Source: Paenirhizobium selenitireducens ATCC BAA-1503 (GTDB lineage Bacteria; Pseudomonadota; Alphaproteobacteria; Rhizobiales; Rhizobiaceae). From it: a DNA stretch of 64,000 nucleotides. Position numbers and translations under genes: made by a program. Each line of letters starts with the position of its first letter. Positions within the stretch are counted from its first letter, which is position 1. The stretch covers positions 558,001-622,000 of the forward strand of contig NZ_JAEG01000001.1 of assembly GCF_000518785.1 (NCBI RefSeq), given 5' to 3'. The notes below the pieces were generated by a model. It saw nothing but the letters and a program-made list of their open reading frames with translations. It ran no database searches and had not been told where the DNA came from. Below are positions 61,472-64,000 of the stretch, piece after piece.

Positions 61472-61545
61472 GTCTTTCGACTCCCATCACTTCCGGCGCA
61501 AAGGTAATGCAATTCCCGGCGGGGGCAAGCCGCGAGGAGCCCTCT

Positions 61546-62955
61546 TCACATACGGAAGATCTTGCCGGGATTGAAGATATTGTCCGGATCGAGGCTTTTC
61601 TTGATCGAACGCATCAGCGGGATGGCCGAGCCCAGTTCCAGCTCGAGATAGCTCATCTTGCCCTGACCGACGCCGTGCTCGCCGGTGCAGGTGCCCTCCA
61701 TGGCAAGCGCCCGGGCGTTGAGCCGCGCCATGAACGCCTCCGACTTGGCGAGATCCGCCGGGTTCTTGTCGTCGAACAGCATCAGCACGTGGAAATTGCC
61801 GTCGCCGGCATGGCCGACGATCGGCGCAAGAAGCCCGGTCTCGCGAATGTCTGCCTGGGTCTCGGCGACGCAATCGGCAAGCCTGGAGATCGGCACGCAG
61901 ACGTCGGTCGACAGTCCGTTGAGTTCCGGCGCCAGCGCCCGGCCGGCCCAATAGGCATTGTGGCGCGCCTTCCAGAGCTGCGCCCTCTCCTCGGCATTGG
62001 CGGTATAGTGGAATTCGTCCGAACCGAACTCCGCGGCGATTTCCCGAAACTGCTCGGCCTGCAGTTCGACCGTCTCCTCGGTGCCGTGGAATTCGACGAA
62101 CAGCGTCGGCTTTTCCGGATAGGAGAGCTTGGAATAGGCGTTGACCGCCTTCATCTGCATCTCGTCCAGAAGCTCGATGCGGGCGACCGGAATGCCCATC
62201 TGGATGGTCATGATCACGGTGTCGCAGGCCGCCTTGAGGCTCGGAAAGGCACAGACACCGCCGGAGATCTTGGCCGGAATGCCCTGCAGCTTCAGCGTGA
62301 TCGAGGTGATGATGCCGAGCGTACCCTCGGCCCCGACGAACAGCCGCGTCAGGTCATAGCCGGCCGACGACTTGCGGGCGCGCTGCGCCGTCCGGATCTC
62401 CTCGCCGTCGGCGGTGACCACGGTGAGCGCCAGCACATTGTCCTTCATCGTGCCGTAGCGGACCGCATTGGTGCCCGAGGCGCGCGTCGAGGCCATGCCG
62501 CCAATCGAGGCATTGGCGCCGGGATCGATCGGGAAGAACAGCCCGGTGTCGCGCAGATAGGTGTTGAGCTCTTCGCGGGTGATGCCGGGCTCCACGGTGC
62601 AGTCGAGGTCTTCTGCATTGACCGACAGCACCTTGTTCATCCGGGTGAAATCGACCGAAATGCCGCCGCTCGGCGCATTGATATGACCCTCGAGCGAGGA
62701 GCCCGTGCCGAACGGGATCATCGGCACCTTGTGCGCCGCACAGGTCTTCACCACCGTCTTCACATCGTCGCTCGTCTCGACGAAGACAACGCCGTCGGGC
62801 AGCTGGGCCGGGAGATAGGAGGTCGTGTGGCTGTGCTGCTCGCGGAAGGACTGGCCGGTCTGGAAACGCTCTCCGAAGCCCTGCTTGAGGATGCCGAGCA
62901 CGGCCGTGATCCCCTCCTCGTTGCGAACCCCTGCGACGACATCCTTCAAGGCCAT
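61546..62955 (-). CDS. FAD-linked oxidase, D-lactate dehydrogenase (cytochrome)-like
   Basis: A 469-residue flavoprotein of the GlcD/DLD family. The PCMH FAD-binding domain shows PMIPFGTGSSLEGHINAPSGGISVDFTRMNKV, GANASIGGMASTRASGTNAVRYGTMKDNVLAL and GYDLTRLFVGAEGTLGIIT. The cap domain and C-terminus show VGHAGDGNFHVLML, CTGEHGVGQGKMSYLELELG and SLDPDNIFNPGKIFRM. It probably oxidises D-lactate or another 2-hydroxy acid and passes electrons to cytochrome or quinone. Length is normal and there is no signal peptide. Confidence 0.88.
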   Translation of the reverse strand: MALKDVVAGVRNEEGITAVLGILKQGFGERFQTGQSFREQHSHTTSYLPAQLPDGVVFVETSDDVKTVVKTCAAHKVPMIPFGTGSSLEGHINAPSGGISVDFTRMNKVLSVNAEDLDCTVEPGITREELNTYLRDTGLFFPIDPGANASIGGMASTRASGTNAVRYGTMKDNVLALTVVTADGEEIRTAQRARKSSAGYDLTRLFVGAEGTLGIITSITLKLQGIPAKISGGVCAFPSLKAACDTVIMTIQMGIPVARIELLDEMQMKAVNAYSKLSYPEKPTLFVEFHGTEETVELQAEQFREIAAEFGSDEFHYTANAEERAQLWKARHNAYWAGRALAPELNGLSTDVCVPISRLADCVAETQADIRETGLLAPIVGHAGDGNFHVLMLFDDKNPADLAKSEAFMARLNARALAMEGTCTGEHGVGQGKMSYLELELGSAIPLMRSIKKSLDPDNIFNPGKIFRM

Positions 62956-63130
62956 GCGAACCGTCTCCCCCGCTCTGCCATCTCGGCAGTATGCTCACCA
63001 AAACAGGACCGAGCTATGGGCCAAGTCGCTCCCGCTTGTCCAGTGCCGAGACCATGCCCGTCGACGGTAATGCACAAATCGGCGTGGCGAAAGCATTGCG
63101 GTGCGAAATGGCGATGCGTTAGATGGCTTC

Positions 63131-64000
63131 ATGAGAACTCTCCTCAAAAGCCTCGCCATCGTCCTTGTCCTCCTCGGTGCCGCCAGCGGTTATGTCTGGT
63201 GGAATTACGCTGCCATGGTGACGATGATTCTCAAGCCCCAGACGGCGACCGCCGGTGACATCACCGAGGAGAGTTTCGGCCTCGTCACGCCCGACGGCAA
63301 GCGCTTTGCGCTCGGCGATCTCGAAGGCGCGCTGTCAAGCTTCAAGCCCTCCGCCGATGGCACGCCGCGCCCGCTGGTGCTGTTCGTCCACGGCTTCGGC
63401 CCCGATCCGGACGGCGAATTCGGTCTCTATACGATGGGCGAATTGGCAAAGGGAGCGGACGCCGATGTGTTGATGTTCAACTGGCCGTCCTGGATCTCGA
63501 TGACCGAATTTCCCGTGCTGAACGCCAAGGCGGCGAGCGAACGGCTGATCGTCCTGCTTGAGAAAGTGGCCGAACTGCGCGGCCCGGACCTGCCGCTGGC
63601 GGATCGCCAAGTGATGATCGTCGGCCATTCGATGGCCGGCGAGGTCTTCCGCCATCTGGCCGAGGCGGCTCCCGACCTGCCAGCCGGTCTGGTCAAACGC
63701 ATCCTCCTCGCCGTCCCGGAAACGGCGCTGCCCGATCACCGGCTGTGGATGGAGAAACTCGGCTTTGCCGACGAGATCTTCGTCTTCGTCAACGCGGACG
63801 ATCCGGCCCTGCAGGTGACCACGCGCATGTACAACACCGCACGGCTCGGCAGGACGCTCACCAATCTCGACGGCTCGGCCGAACCGCTGGCGCAGAATGC
63901 GAACTACATCCTGCTCGACCCGGAAAGCTGGCGCCACTATTTCTTCGTCTCCGGCCAGCGCAGCGAAGCGATCGACCAGATCTTCGCCGACATCCTGAAG
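63131..64000 (+). CDS. Alpha/beta hydrolase, membrane-anchored, C-terminus beyond the window
   Basis: The first 290 codons are present and the frame is open to the right edge. An N-terminal hydrophobic helix (LLKSLAIVLVLLGAASGYVWW) anchors the protein or acts as a signal. The domain has VLFVHGFGPDPDGEFG (oxyanion region) and the nucleophile elbow VGHSMAGE with the catalytic serine. It resembles the DUF900-like alpha/beta hydrolases of unknown substrate. The acid and histidine of the triad are expected downstream. No ribosome site is strong, but the ATG at 63131 is the only sensible start. Confidence 0.8.
   Translation, partial: MRTLLKSLAIVLVLLGAASGYVWWNYAAMVTMILKPQTATAGDITEESFGLVTPDGKRFALGDLEGALSSFKPSADGTPRPLVLFVHGFGPDPDGEFGLYTMGELAKGADADVLMFNWPSWISMTEFPVLNAKAASERLIVLLEKVAELRGPDLPLADRQVMIVGHSMAGEVFRHLAEAAPDLPAGLVKRILLAVPETALPDHRLWMEKLGFADEIFVFVNADDPALQVTTRMYNTARLGRTLTNLDGSAEPLAQNANYILLDPESWRHYFFVSGQRSEAIDQIFADILK

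Noticed and set aside
57830-61507. A 1225-codon open frame on the plus strand
   Set aside because: It lies exactly antisense to the AsmA gene, is rich in Arg, Gly, His and Ala, and has no recognisable domain. It reflects GC-rich codon bias.
61351-63258. A 635-codon open frame on the plus strand
   Set aside because: It is antisense to the FAD-linked oxidase gene and runs into the start of the alpha/beta hydrolase gene in another frame.

Overview
This 64-kb window is GC-rich, densely coded chromosomal DNA. Its gene content points to a member of the Rhizobiales, most likely the Rhizobiaceae. The evidence is a circularly permuted two-piece tmRNA of the alphaproteobacterial type with tag ANDNNAKGYALAA, an SspB adaptor beside it, a bacterial CASTOR/POLLUX-like channel, a RIME-like intergenic element, a promoter matching the rhizobial sigma-70 consensus, and the order thyA-folA-hflK-hflC-DUF2065-degP. 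I cannot name the genus. I found no tRNA, rRNA, CRISPR array, prophage or insertion sequence.

Layout. 1-4.4 kb: a partial TetR gene with a perfect operator-like palindrome, a small secreted DUF4189 protein, and an iron-type ABC importer. 4.7-11.3 kb: a CASTOR-like channel, a PLP aminotransferase, a diguanylate cyclase, and ilvC behind a TetR gene. 11.6-13.1 kb: three tandem copies of a small secreted protein gene, then a DUF4087 protein. 13.1-17.7 kb: regulator/enzyme pairs (AsnC with a racemase, a MarR-GNAT fusion, HxlR with a quinone-reductase-like SDR) and pdxJ. 18-22.7 kb: a protein with the N-terminal module of rhizobial adenylate-cyclase-like proteins but no cyclase domain, a MerR protein with a LuxR-like C-terminus, a DUF4405 membrane protein, a RecD-like helicase and an AraC regulator.

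22.8-28.4 kb: a tryptophan tryptophylquinone (TTQ) amine dehydrogenase operon (large subunit, MauE, MauD, small subunit, two monohaem cytochromes c) with no MauG in the window, followed by a secreted COG4315 protein, an ECF sigma factor and its anti-sigma factor. 28.4-35.2 kb: a membrane protein with an IPT/TIG-like domain, a cobalt-type nitrile hydratase operon whose alpha subunit has a histidine-rich tail, a LysE exporter, an aldo/keto reductase, an SDR-DoxX-like fusion, a DUF2269 protein and an ArsR regulator. 35.5-38.1 kb: ilvI-ilvH behind a well-formed transcription attenuator whose leader peptide MNNSQILIVVGKRMGRVV appears to be translated from a leaderless mRNA.

38.2-52.8 kb: a HerA-like ATPase, an isochorismatase-family hydrolase, divergent miaA/serB with overlapping starts, a GNAT acetyltransferase, a TylF-like methyltransferase, a GGDEF-EAL protein, then membrane quality control (degP, DUF2065, hflC, hflK) and folate/thymidylate genes (folA, thyA). 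53-64 kb: a secreted Inh-like/SH3-like protein, ssrA and sspB (the RNA that tags stalled proteins beside the adaptor that delivers them to ClpXP), small DUF4169, ribbon-helix-helix and coiled-coil proteins, a large secreted protein, an AsmA-family giant, an FAD-linked oxidase and a truncated alpha/beta hydrolase.

The observations I rate highest are the TTQ operon without MauG, the leaderless ilvIH attenuator, the mosaic tandem triplication of an unknown secreted peptide, the MerR-LuxR hybrid regulator, and the His-tailed nitrile hydratase.
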